From Winogradskyella sp. (GTDB lineage: Bacteria > Bacteroidota > Bacteroidia > Flavobacteriales > Flavobacteriaceae), in assembly GCA_013002225.1 (NCBI GenBank), contig JABDKL010000113.1, forward strand, positions 1-37,348: DNA of 37,348 nucleotides, read 5' to 3'. Both the position numbers and the translations under genes were made by a program. Under the pieces are notes generated by a model. That model was not told the DNA's origin and ran no database searches. It saw nothing but the letters and a program-made list of their open reading frames with translations. This document shows positions 7,016-15,599 of this stretch, in pieces (positions within the stretch are counted from its first letter, which is position 1; each line of letters begins with the position of its first letter).

Positions 7016-9113
7016 GATGAAAACTAATATAAAAATGAACACTAAAATAGCTGCAGTTGTTGTCTTGTTTTTAATGGCAATGGGCTCAAATGCACAAATA
7101 GACAGATCCAAAATGCCAGAGCCAGGACCTGCGCCTAAAATTACTTTGGAGAGTCCTGAAGAATTCCAATTAAAAAATGGAATAAAGGTATTGGTTGTAG
7201 AGAACCACAAACTACCAAGAGTGTCTTACTCATTAACAATTGATAATAAGCCTATTGCCGAAGGCGATAAAGCTGGCGTTTCAAGTATTCTTGCCGCAAT
7301 GCTAGGCAATGGAACCACTTCTATTCCTAAAGATGAGTTTAATGACGAAATCGACTTTTTAGGTGCCAATTTAGGTTTTGGGGCACAAGGTGGTTACGCC
7401 AGTTCACTGTCAAAATATTCAGATAGAATTGTTGAGTTAATGGCCGATGCTGCTATTAATCCTCTACTAACTAAAGAGGAATTTGAAAAAGAGAAAGAAA
7501 AACTTTTAGAAAGCCTAAAGTCTCAAGAAAAGAGTGTAGATGCTGTTGCTAATAGAGTTGGTGGTGCTTTATCTTATGGGTTAAATCATCCGAGAGGTGA
7601 GTTTGTAACAGAAGCTACTGTTAATAATATAGAATTTGGAGATGTTCGTGCCTTTTACGAAAAGTATTTTAGCCCAAATAACGCCTATATCGTAGTTGTT
7701 GGTGATGTAGAAACAGAAACTGTTAAAAAGCAATTAGAAGACCACTTTGGTAAATGGGAAAAAATAGCAAGTATAGATACTACAGTACCAGCGCCGAGCG
7801 ATAATGTACAGTATACGCAAATTAATTTTGTAGACATGCCTAATGCTGTACAATCTAATATATCCCTAACTAATAATGTGGATCTAAAAATGAATGATGA
7901 CGATTATCATTCTGTATTAATTGCTAATAAAATATTAGGTGGAGGTTTTGGAAGCTATTTAAATATGAACTTGCGTGAAGAGCATGGATATACTTATGGA
8001 GCAAGATCTAGTGTCGGAACAAGCAGGTATAATGCATCGCGTTTCACAGCTGGCGCAGCCGTGAGAAACGCTGTTACAGACAGTGCTGTTGTTGAAACAT
8101 TAAAGGAAATAAACAGGATCAAGACAGAGCCGGTTGATGCCGAGAAATTGGCAAATGCTAAAGCCAAGTATGTTGGTGATTTTGTACTTGCCCTCGAGAA
8201 CCCACAAACCATTGCACGTTATGCTTTAAACATAAAGTTAAATGATTTACCAGAAGATTTCTATTCTACCTATTTAAAGAAAATCAATGATGTTACTGTA
8301 GAAGATGTTAATCGTGTGGCAAATAAGTATTTTAAAACTGAAAACGCGCGAATCATCGTTGTTGGTAAGGGAAGTGAAGTATTAGAAAATCTGGAAAAAA
8401 CGGGTATTCCGATCAAGTATTATGACGCTTATGCAAACCCTGTAGATAAACCCGTTTTTTCAAAACCATTACCAGAAGGGTTAACGGCAGAAACCGTAGT
8501 AAAAAACTACGTCAAGGCTGTTGGTGGAGAAGCGAATTTAAGAGCGGTTAATTCTACACTTGTAAAGGCAGATGTAACTATTCCTGGTGCACCGTTTAAA
8601 CCAGAAGCTATAATTAAGCAAATGTCACCAAATAAATTCTCTATGGAATTAATTGCACAGGGCATGGGAACCTTAATGAAGCAAAACTTTGACGGTGAAA
8701 ATGGCTATATGGAACAGCAAGGCCGTAAAATTCCTATGGATGCAGAAACCTTATCTTCTAGAAAATCTACAAAAGGACTGTTTGAAGAATTGTTTTTGGA
8801 TGCTTCTGCAATAAATTTAGAAAGCCAAACCACGGTTGATGGTGCTGATGTTTATAAAATTGCAGTAACTAAAAATGATAAGACCTCATTTAGATATTAC
8901 GACGTTGAAAGCGGATATTTAGTTAGAACTGAAGAAACCACTGAAGCACAGGGGCAATCTATGACAACAGTTACGGATTACTCTAATTATCAGGAAATAA
9001 ATGGTGTGATGATGCCGTATACGATGAAGGTGACAACTGGTCCTCAGTCATTTATATTTGAAACTAAGGAAGTAATGATTAATGAAGGTGTAACAGCCGA
9101 AGACTTTAATTAG
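7005..9113 (+). CDS. M16 family peptidase, non-catalytic partner with LolA-like C-terminal domain
   Basis: About 700 residues. In-frame ATGs at 7005, 7017 and 7035 are possible starts; the later ones give a more compact signal peptide (MNTKIAAVVVLFLMAMGSNAQ for 7035). Two M16 domains follow (about 50-480). The zinc motif position reads SSILAAML instead of HxxEH, so the subunit cannot bind catalytic zinc. The R/Y substrate-binding motif is intact in LREEHGYTYGA. From about 490 to the end there is an extra domain of predicted beta-sheet resembling LolA/LppX-type lipoprotein carrier folds, beginning near AETVVKNYVKAVGGE. It is translationally coupled to the catalytic subunit by an 11-base overlap. 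Confidence 0.92.
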   Translation: MNNKMKTNIKMNTKIAAVVVLFLMAMGSNAQIDRSKMPEPGPAPKITLESPEEFQLKNGIKVLVVENHKLPRVSYSLTIDNKPIAEGDKAGVSSILAAMLGNGTTSIPKDEFNDEIDFLGANLGFGAQGGYASSLSKYSDRIVELMADAAINPLLTKEEFEKEKEKLLESLKSQEKSVDAVANRVGGALSYGLNHPRGEFVTEATVNNIEFGDVRAFYEKYFSPNNAYIVVVGDVETETVKKQLEDHFGKWEKIASIDTTVPAPSDNVQYTQINFVDMPNAVQSNISLTNNVDLKMNDDDYHSVLIANKILGGGFGSYLNMNLREEHGYTYGARSSVGTSRYNASRFTAGAAVRNAVTDSAVVETLKEINRIKTEPVDAEKLANAKAKYVGDFVLALENPQTIARYALNIKLNDLPEDFYSTYLKKINDVTVEDVNRVANKYFKTENARIIVVGKGSEVLENLEKTGIPIKYYDAYANPVDKPVFSKPLPEGLTAETVVKNYVKAVGGEANLRAVNSTLVKADVTIPGAPFKPEAIIKQMSPNKFSMELIAQGMGTLMKQNFDGENGYMEQQGRKIPMDAETLSSRKSTKGLFEELFLDASAINLESQTTVDGADVYKIAVTKNDKTSFRYYDVESGYLVRTEETTEAQGQSMTTVTDYSNYQEINGVMMPYTMKVTTGPQSFIFETKEVMINEGVTAEDFN

Positions 9114-9135
9114 TATTACTTAGTCCAATCAATTT

Positions 9136-9164
9136 AAACCGAAGTGAGAGCTTCGGTTTTTTTA
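9136..9164 (+). terminator. Rho-independent terminator after the M16 operon
   Basis: A 9-bp inverted repeat (AAACCGAAG at 9136-9144, CTTCGGTTT at 9151-9159) with a 6-base loop is followed by a run of T. It ends at the stop codon of the converging EamA gene. Confidence 0.85.
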
Positions 9165-10040
9165 TGTTTTACGTCTATGGGATAGGTATACACCCATTAA
9201 AATAAGAAGGGCAGCCAAGCCTTGAATATAGCTGAAACTTTCGCCATCTAGCACACCCCAGATCAAGGCGATCATTGGCATTACATAGGTTACTGATGAG
9301 GCAAATACTGGTGTAGAAATTTGTACCAGTTTATTAAAAACCACTTTGGCTAAAGCCGTTCCAAAAACAGATAAAATAGTAACATAAACCATGGCCATTG
9401 GTAAATCAGGATGGTCTAGTCGTTCTGATGTAAAAAAGTCTGTAAACATTAATACAATTAAGGCTGGGATTATAATAAACACATAATTTCCAGCAGCAAT
9501 AGCAAGAGGCTTAACGTCCTGCAAATAGCGCTTAATAATATTTACATTTGCAGCATACATGATTGTAGAGGCTATTACAAACCCGGCATAGAGGTAATTC
9601 TGATTTGGATTAAGTTCGGAACCTTTTAAAATTAATATAGCAGTGCCTATAAAACCTATAATTACACCTAATACTTGTCGTTTTGTAGATGTGATTTTAA
9701 ATATAGCAAAACCCATGATTATGGTATTTAAGGGTACTAATGAGTTTAAAATCGATGCTACTGCGCTATCAATCTCCGTTTCTGCAATTGCGAAAAAGAA
9801 GGCGGGAAAAAAAGAGCCTAAAAATCCAGAGATCATTAACCACTTCCATTTAGATTTTGGAACGGACTTTAATTTTGAATATCCAAAGGCCAGTAAAATT
9901 ATTCCTGTTATAATTGTCCTAAGTGCTCCCAGCTGAAAGGCGCTAAGACCTAAAAGGGATTTTTTGATTAATATAAAAGAGCTTCCCCAAATTATGGAGA
10001 GGATAAATAGATAAATCCATTTTATATTAAGATTTTTCAT
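9162..10040 (-). CDS. EamA/DMT family transporter
   Basis: About 292 residues with ten predicted membrane helices in two homologous five-helix halves, as in the drug/metabolite transporter (EamA) family. Hallmarks are the N-terminal IWGSSFILIKKSL segment after helix 1, the LRTIITGIILL segment in helix 2, and a second-half pattern around PVFASSVTYVMPMIALIWG. Substrate cannot be inferred; family members export amino acids or small metabolites. The longest reading begins at 10064, but the ATG at 10040 (MKNLNIKWIYLF) gives the usual short N-terminus and is preferred. The gene is divergent from the HMA lipoprotein gene. Confidence 0.9.
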   Translation of the reverse strand: MKNLNIKWIYLFILSIIWGSSFILIKKSLLGLSAFQLGALRTIITGIILLAFGYSKLKSVPKSKWKWLMISGFLGSFFPAFFFAIAETEIDSAVASILNSLVPLNTIIMGFAIFKITSTKRQVLGVIIGFIGTAILILKGSELNPNQNYLYAGFVIASTIMYAANVNIIKRYLQDVKPLAIAAGNYVFIIIPALIVLMFTDFFTSERLDHPDLPMAMVYVTILSVFGTALAKVVFNKLVQISTPVFASSVTYVMPMIALIWGVLDGESFSYIQGLAALLILMGVYLSHRRKT

Positions 10041-10136
10041 ACAAAAGCTAGCTAAATCTATCACAAAAATCGTTAATTATTTCGCAAGAAACCTTAAGTT
10101 TTATTAGATTTATCGAAAATAAACCAGATTGAAAAT

Positions 10137-10643
10137 ATGAATACATTGAAGACCCTATGTTTTGTGGCATTAATAGCTTTAGGTTTAACATCTTGTAAGG
10201 ATGAAAACCAACCTGAAGTGAAAACTGTTGATGTTGAAGTAACAAAGAAAGATGTAGCTTTATCATCAGACCCTAATACAACATATGCCAAAGTAGAGTT
10301 TGGTATCGAAGGTATGACCTGCGCTATGGGTTGTGCTAAGACTATAGAAAAGAAGATGGCAAAAATGGAAGGCGTTAAATCTGCTAAGGTAGATTTTGAT
10401 AAACGTCTGGCTATGGTAGAGTATGATGAGTCTATGGTTTCACCAGAGTCCCTAGAAGAAACGGTTGTAAGTGTGGCTAATATATACAAGGTCAAAGAAA
10501 TGAAAAAAGTTGAAAGCTTTGATAGTGCCACAAAAACATGTAAAGCAGATTGTAAAATGGCTTGCTGTACAGGTGATGCAGGAAAAGATGTTAAAGCCTG
10601 TGCTAAAGATTGTAACAAAGCTTGTTGCAAGAAAAAAGAGTAA
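10137..10643 (+). CDS. HMA-domain lipoprotein with cysteine-rich tail (copper/heavy-metal binding)
   Basis: A 168-residue protein with a lipoprotein signal peptide (GLTSC, anchor C20). Residues about 50-122 form a heavy-metal-associated (HMA) domain with GMTCAMGC (C62, C66). The spacing is CxxxC rather than the classic CxxC. The C-terminal 36 residues hold two copies of C-x3-C-x3-CC: C135, C139, C143, C144 and C155, C159, C163, C164, within a lysine-rich context. The protein probably captures or buffers copper or another soft metal at the outer or inner membrane surface. No P-type ATPase or efflux gene is adjacent, so its partner is unknown. A strong bidirectional terminator follows. Confidence 0.85.
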   Translation: MNTLKTLCFVALIALGLTSCKDENQPEVKTVDVEVTKKDVALSSDPNTTYAKVEFGIEGMTCAMGCAKTIEKKMAKMEGVKSAKVDFDKRLAMVEYDESMVSPESLEETVVSVANIYKVKEMKKVESFDSATKTCKADCKMACCTGDAGKDVKACAKDCNKACCKKKE

Positions 10644-10663
10644 ACTAGCTTAAACTTAGATTA

Positions 10664-10700
10664 AAAAAAAACGCTATCAATTATTGATAGCGTTTTTTTT
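10664..10700. terminator. Bidirectional terminator between the HMA gene and the small membrane protein gene
   Basis: A 17-bp perfect stem (GC core ACGCTATCAA / TTGATAGCGT) with a 3-base loop is flanked by eight A on one side and eight T on the other. It can serve both converging genes, and its right arm reaches the stop codon of the minus-strand gene. Confidence 0.92.
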
Positions 10701-11061
10701 ATGGTACTTGTAATAATACAAAAGCCATTATAAAGCTGCCAATAGGCATTAGCCACAGTAAATATATAGATATGGGCTTAGGCTTGCTTTTAGCGTTGAG
10801 AACGGTTCTACGTTTGCCATTATAGCGCATCCAATTCTTGAATACAATGAATACGCCAATCAAGCTAAATAAAACCCATAACTTCTCTTGTGAAACCGAC
10901 ATCATTTGCATTTGATTTGCAAAAGCTTTAAAAAAAGCCCCTAAAGAAAGTACAAGAGATAGCTCCAGCAAGTTAATATATAATAATGCTATAAAAAGGC
11001 TGCGTTTACCTAAACGCCTTTTATAGTGATTAAATACGGTAATGTAAAGTGAATCTAACAT
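10699..11061 (-). CDS. Small membrane protein of unknown function
   Basis: A 120-residue protein with three predicted membrane segments (about 20-45, 60-78 and 97-117) separated by basic loops (NHYKRRLGKR, RYNGKRRTVLNAKSKPKP). No enzymatic motif is visible. I do not recognise the family. It lies alone between two terminators, so it is probably transcribed as a single gene, although no clear promoter is seen upstream. Confidence 0.7.
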   Translation of the reverse strand: MLDSLYITVFNHYKRRLGKRSLFIALLYINLLELSLVLSLGAFFKAFANQMQMMSVSQEKLWVLFSLIGVFIVFKNWMRYNGKRRTVLNAKSKPKPISIYLLWLMPIGSFIMAFVLLQVP

Positions 11062-11074
11062 GCCTTATAATTAT

Positions 11075-11112
11075 AAAAAAAAGCCACATTTTAAGAGGTA
11101 AAATGTGGCTTT
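11075..11112 (-). terminator. Rho-independent terminator after the DUF5689 gene
   Basis: A 14-bp inverted repeat (AAAGCCACATTTTA at 11080-11093 and its complement at 11099-11112) with a 5-base loop. The T run is on the minus strand, so it ends the TonB receptor/DUF5689 operon. Confidence 0.9.
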
Positions 11113-11131
11113 AATATATTAATACATACTA

Positions 11132-12553
11132 TTAGTTACCAGTAACTTCGATATTATCTACATGGTATCTCGTTGTAGCACTTGGATCAGAGCCTTCGTA
11201 ATAGAAGGCAAAATTAACATCACCGTCTATACAAGAAACATTTATTGGTCCAACACCAGTAAAGGAACCAAAACCACTTGAAGGTCCTACAGGGATATCA
11301 GCATCTAAGGGTTGCCAAGTAGCTGTTAAAGGATCACCAGTAAAATCGGTAGATACTAAAACCGTTAAGATAGTTCCGTTGTCAAAGTTTGCCTGAACAT
11401 CGAAGGACAATTCTTCGCCTGTGGTACCATCCATATTAATAGTAGGTGTTACTAACCAAACATTAATTTCGTCATCACCACTATTAAAACCAGATATTTG
11501 AGCGTAAGTAGAACCACTAAAACTACCGGTGATCCACTCTGTGCTTCCGCCACTTACATTTACATTTGTCCATCCTTCAGCCGCGTAACCACCAAAGCCT
11601 TCAAAGTTTTCAGAGAAAAAAGCACTACCTCCACCTGAAGGTCCTGTACATTCTAAGAAATCTGGATCACAACGAGCAACATCTTCAAAATTGATATCTT
11701 CTGGAGAGTTTACAACCACATTAAAGGTATCGCCAAAAAAGTTTCTGGTTAAAATAACATTCATACTACCTCTTCCGGATGGTAATGTTAAGGCTTTAAA
11801 ATCTGCAAAAGTACTTGTACTGAAAATCACAGATGAGGCTGCTGCACAACTTTCTAAAGTTCGTTCCCCATCAAATGAGTCTGATGCTTCAGAAGCATAG
11901 GTAGCAGGGCTATCACCATTTACTAAATTTCTGTTGAATTGTACATCCTGTAACTGGATGTATAAATTGGTTTTATCTGCTGAAAATTCCGCAAATGTCA
12001 ACGGTAATGGCACCAATGTTTCTTTTGTAGCAGATCTAAAAATAACGCTTGTTTCTGCAGCAGAAGGAATCTTATCTACCTCATTGCCATTTAATACTCC
12101 CAGTGTTAATACACCATTTGTAATACCTACTGACAACCCATTAAGTTTTACATATACTTTTCTTCCTGGTCCGTAACGTACAAATAATGGATTTACATCG
12201 ATAAGTAGTTTTATACCAATTGTAGGATTTTCAAAGTTGTTTTGAATTATGATTTCTTCGAAGAAATTACCACCTTCATCACTAGAAATCACATAACCTT
12301 CCATATAAAGATCAGTATCACCAAAAATGTAAGAATATGTCGTGTCCTCGTCTGAATAATCTAAAGTACTGTTTCCTTGAGCCTGCGCAAGTTCACCGGC
12401 TAAAGCACTGATTTGAACTTTTTGGTTTTCAGGAATATTGGGTTCCACTATAGAAGTGTCTGGAGTGTTAAACTCATCGTCTTGTACACAACTATTAAAT
12501 ACTACTAAACCTATTAGTAATAGTATTATTTTGTTAATTTTTAAAGTTTTCAT
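11132..12553 (-). CDS. DUF5689 domain surface lipoprotein with choice-of-anchor-type C-terminal domain
   Basis: A protein of about 473 residues. The ATG at 12553 (MKTLKINKIILLL) is preferred because it starts a lipoprotein signal with lipobox VFNSC; the longer reading from 12580 adds nine unneeded residues. After a polar linker (QDDEFNTPDTSIVEPNIPE) comes a DUF5689-like beta domain (about 45-300, with DLYMEGYVISSDEGGNFFEE). The C-terminal 160 residues (starting near FSENFEGFGGYAAEGWTN) resemble cleaved-adhesin/choice-of-anchor J jelly-roll domains. It lies 33 bases after the TonB receptor gene on the same strand, which suggests a surface partner lipoprotein of that receptor, analogous in position to SusD though not related to it. 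Confidence 0.85.
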   Translation of the reverse strand: MKTLKINKIILLLIGLVVFNSCVQDDEFNTPDTSIVEPNIPENQKVQISALAGELAQAQGNSTLDYSDEDTTYSYIFGDTDLYMEGYVISSDEGGNFFEEIIIQNNFENPTIGIKLLIDVNPLFVRYGPGRKVYVKLNGLSVGITNGVLTLGVLNGNEVDKIPSAAETSVIFRSATKETLVPLPLTFAEFSADKTNLYIQLQDVQFNRNLVNGDSPATYASEASDSFDGERTLESCAAASSVIFSTSTFADFKALTLPSGRGSMNVILTRNFFGDTFNVVVNSPEDINFEDVARCDPDFLECTGPSGGGSAFFSENFEGFGGYAAEGWTNVNVSGGSTEWITGSFSGSTYAQISGFNSGDDEINVWLVTPTINMDGTTGEELSFDVQANFDNGTILTVLVSTDFTGDPLTATWQPLDADIPVGPSSGFGSFTGVGPINVSCIDGDVNFAFYYEGSDPSATTRYHVDNIEVTGN

Positions 12554-12586
12554 TTTTTGTATTTTATTTTGTTCTAACATAGCTTT

Positions 12587-15460
12587 TTAAAATCTTACAT
12601 ATACATTTAAGTAATATGTAGTACCATTACCATAAAAGTAACGATTACCAAACACAGGTCCATTAGGGTTATTTTGCTCTTCTAATTGGCTTCTGTAATC
12701 TACACGTCTCGATTGCTCAAATCCACCAGTCCTGTATTGTTTATTAAATACATTATTGATCGTTGCAAAGAAACCTACGAAGTAATCGTCTATTCTCCAT
12801 GATTTACCACCAATGATATTTACTAGCATATAATCTTCAAACTGTTCTTGCTCTAATAAACCACGAGCAACTTCGTCATTGTAGTCATTAAAAGTACTTC
12901 CGCTTATATTACCACCTTGAGCAAATTCTTCTTCCGGAATTAATTCCGTATCGATATTAAAAGCATCAGAACGTTTTAAAGCACTTACATCTGTATATGC
13001 ATTAGAGAAAAAGTTACTTGTTACACCAACGTTCCAAAAGTCAGGATCTCTATATTCAAATCCTACCTGGAAAGCGCGCTCTGGTCCTCCGGCAACATGA
13101 TAATTTTCTAAGTATGTTTTTCCGCTACCATAAGTTAGTGGATTTTCTAGATCGGCACTGGTATAATAGACATTTGGATTGTTAGTATATAAATACTGAC
13201 CAACAGAAGCAGCACCCTTTAACTTAATAGTAGGAGTTACCTGCGCTTCAATACCTAGTTCTGCGCCTAAGTGACGCTTCTCGATACCAGTTTGTATTTC
13301 TTGTACAAAAAAGCCCGAAGAACTCTCGGTGAAGAAAAAGCCGATATCGGTGCCATCCTCAAAACCAGAGTAAAATCCGGTAAGCCTTGCCTTTACGATT
13401 GGTGATCTAAAAATATAGCTTAAATCTACAGATTGTATTTTTTCACTTTCTAAGCCAATAACGGTTTCATTACTTTGTCTGGCATTACCAAATGAATTTC
13501 TAATGCTTGGCGCTTTAGTAAAGTAGCTGGCATTTACATCGATTAAGTGTTTTCCTGTAACCTTATAAGTTGCACCACCCTTAATACCGTAATTAGAAAA
13601 ATCTAATTTTTCACTTGGCCCAAAAGATTCTTCTCCTGGGAAATAACCATTTTCATACAAACCTATTCTCTGGTAACTTGTTTGAGAAACATTAGCACCA
13701 ACATAAAAATCTACCTTATTATATTTAAACTGAGCTTGTGCAAATGCACTGAATACATCAGCGTCTATCTCATAATTATATTTGTAGCGATCACCTTCAG
13801 TTGCAATTCTATTTGGTGTTCTCACGTTACTTTGTGCTAAGTTTTCTAATTGTCCGGCGGCCACTTGACCATCTTCAATTTCTGCAAAGGCATCAATATC
13901 TAAATAACCAGTTCCTCCCAGTAAATCCTCGATACGTGCATAGTTTTCGCTGTTTAATGTTCTGTAATTAACAGAAGCATTTAATCTAATATTTTCAGCC
14001 AATTCAGCGTCCAAAATAGAGTTAAAGGTAATTTGTGTATCGTCAATAACATCAGACTGTAAGGCGTAAATAGAATTTCCTCCATTTGCTCTTATAATGG
14101 CGTTAGCACCATAAATATTATTCCAGTCTAGTTGGCCGTCGTTTACAAAAGCCCTTTGTGCTAAAAATGCCTGTTGGTAATCATAGGCAGTTGGATTAGC
14201 ATCTTGTAAAAAGAAACTAGGTAAATTCTGATAATATTCAGGCGTAGGATTTCTAGCACCACCAATGTATGCACTTTCGCCGTTCGTAACTACTAGGCGC
14301 GTACCATTGTTATCTATTCTGGTATTTGCAATTTCACCAAACTGATACGCTACATTTGTATTAAGTCGCACTTTAGAGGATATGTCCCAGTAGTGGTTTA
14401 GCATTAAAATAGGTTCGTTAATTTCTCGTATTCTAGAGTTTCTGATCTCACCATTCTGGTAACCCCAAAATGGGTTATATTCTCTTCCTTTAAGATTAAA
14501 TACCTCTTCTGTTATAGCCGTAGAACGACCTCGTCTGTTGCTTGCATATATACCAGTAAAGTTTAAACTATGGTTTTCGTTCAATTGCTTTTCTACAGCT
14601 ACAAATAAGGAGTTAGCATCGTAAAGCGTACCATCAATAAATCCTTCATTACCATAGCGGCGTGATCCTAAGACAGAATACGACCAACCACCTTTAAGAA
14701 GACCAGAACTGTAACTGGCCATAACGCGACCTGTGTAACTTCTGTTTGCAGAGGCGTAAGATACTCGACCACCTTCTCTATATTTAGAAGCTCTCATTAT
14801 AATGTTGTTTGTACCTGCTAAATCACCAAAATTGTAATCGTTAGCAGACATACCCATTGAGAATTCCTGGTTACGTTGCACATCATTTAAACCGCCCCAA
14901 TTTCCCCATTGAGGTCTACCGTTAAATTGTTTGTTCATTTCAATACCATTGATAAGAACCTTACCGTTAGCATTGTCTAAACCTCTTGGTCTAAAAAATG
15001 TAGCGCTAAAATCAAAAGCAGCTGCATTTAAAAATGCATCTCTGGACGCTTGTAATAATCCCGATATATTATCGGTTAAGCCATCATCTTCGCTATTTAA
15101 GTTATCATCAGATATTGAAATAACGAATAGATCTTTTTTATCACTCTGATCGTAATCTAATGTCATGCCACTGATATCAACAGTTTGACCTTCGTTTACA
15201 ATAATTGGATAACGTTTTGTAACATAGCCTACTTTTTCGACCTTTAAAACCTGCTCACCAAGTGGTACATTGCTAGCAAAACTAAATTCTCCACTAGCAT
15301 TTGTTTGAGTAGTTTGTCCGGTCTCTTCAATAGTAATTGTTACATCAGGAATTGGTTCTCCTGTAGTTCCGTCCAAAACACTTCCTTTAACGATTGTTTG
15401 TGCAAAACCTGTTAAAGTGAAGGCAATTCCGAACAGAAAGAGTAAAAAACTTTTTTTCAT
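12587..15460 (-). CDS. TonB-dependent outer-membrane receptor with carboxypeptidase-regulatory-like domain
   Basis: A 957-residue protein. Residues 1-20 are a signal peptide (ending TGFAQ). Residues about 21-108 form a carboxypeptidase-regulatory-like domain (VKGSVLDGTTGEPIPDVTITIEE start), typical of Bacteroidota receptors. A plug domain follows (about 115-235, with GLDNANGKVLINGIEMNK), then a long beta-barrel ending in aromatic YLNVYVRF, as required for outer-membrane insertion. It imports a ligand using TonB-ExbBD energy. The gene is followed by the DUF5689 lipoprotein and is divergent from a secreted endonuclease/phosphatase-family protein, hinting at uptake of a hydrolysis product of a phosphoester or nucleic acid. 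The ligand is inferred from context only. Confidence 0.93.
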   Translation of the reverse strand: MKKSFLLFLFGIAFTLTGFAQTIVKGSVLDGTTGEPIPDVTITIEETGQTTQTNASGEFSFASNVPLGEQVLKVEKVGYVTKRYPIIVNEGQTVDISGMTLDYDQSDKKDLFVISISDDNLNSEDDGLTDNISGLLQASRDAFLNAAAFDFSATFFRPRGLDNANGKVLINGIEMNKQFNGRPQWGNWGGLNDVQRNQEFSMGMSANDYNFGDLAGTNNIIMRASKYREGGRVSYASANRSYTGRVMASYSSGLLKGGWSYSVLGSRRYGNEGFIDGTLYDANSLFVAVEKQLNENHSLNFTGIYASNRRGRSTAITEEVFNLKGREYNPFWGYQNGEIRNSRIREINEPILMLNHYWDISSKVRLNTNVAYQFGEIANTRIDNNGTRLVVTNGESAYIGGARNPTPEYYQNLPSFFLQDANPTAYDYQQAFLAQRAFVNDGQLDWNNIYGANAIIRANGGNSIYALQSDVIDDTQITFNSILDAELAENIRLNASVNYRTLNSENYARIEDLLGGTGYLDIDAFAEIEDGQVAAGQLENLAQSNVRTPNRIATEGDRYKYNYEIDADVFSAFAQAQFKYNKVDFYVGANVSQTSYQRIGLYENGYFPGEESFGPSEKLDFSNYGIKGGATYKVTGKHLIDVNASYFTKAPSIRNSFGNARQSNETVIGLESEKIQSVDLSYIFRSPIVKARLTGFYSGFEDGTDIGFFFTESSSGFFVQEIQTGIEKRHLGAELGIEAQVTPTIKLKGAASVGQYLYTNNPNVYYTSADLENPLTYGSGKTYLENYHVAGGPERAFQVGFEYRDPDFWNVGVTSNFFSNAYTDVSALKRSDAFNIDTELIPEEEFAQGGNISGSTFNDYNDEVARGLLEQEQFEDYMLVNIIGGKSWRIDDYFVGFFATINNVFNKQYRTGGFEQSRRVDYRSQLEEQNNPNGPVFGNRYFYGNGTTYYLNVYVRF

Positions 15461-15518
15461 GCCTAATATTAAATATTGATTGTTAATGTATCTTAAATAA
15501 ATTGTTATTTAAGGCGAG

Positions 15519-15526
15519 CAAAGTTA
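15519..15526 (-). promoter_or_regulatory. Putative -7 element of the TonB receptor operon
   Basis: On the minus strand these bases read TAACTTTG, an exact match to TAnnTTTG, 58 bases upstream of the receptor ATG. No TTG is found at the ideal upstream spacing. Confidence 0.5.
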
Positions 15527-15546
15527 CATCATTTATAATAATTACA

Positions 15547-15554
15547 TACTTTTG
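15547..15554 (+). promoter_or_regulatory. Putative -7 element of the secreted endonuclease gene
   Basis: TACTTTTG matches TAnnTTTG and lies 45 bases before the ATG at 15600. A TTA (not TTG) at 15524-15526 stands 20 bases upstream and overlaps the -7 element of the opposite promoter. A small dyad AGCAATTTGCT (15558-15568) lies just downstream, near the expected transcription start, and could be an operator. Confidence 0.45.
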
Positions 15555-15599
15555 GCAAGCAATTTGCTAAGGATATAACAATTAGATAATATTTACCAA

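Noticed and set aside
10094-10630. A 178-codon minus-strand open frame opposite the HMA lipoprotein gene
   Set aside because: It is antisense to a gene with a clear lipoprotein signal and HMA motif. Its Ser/Thr/Ala/Leu-rich product looks like the complement of Lys/Glu/Cys-rich codons, and it shows no domain.
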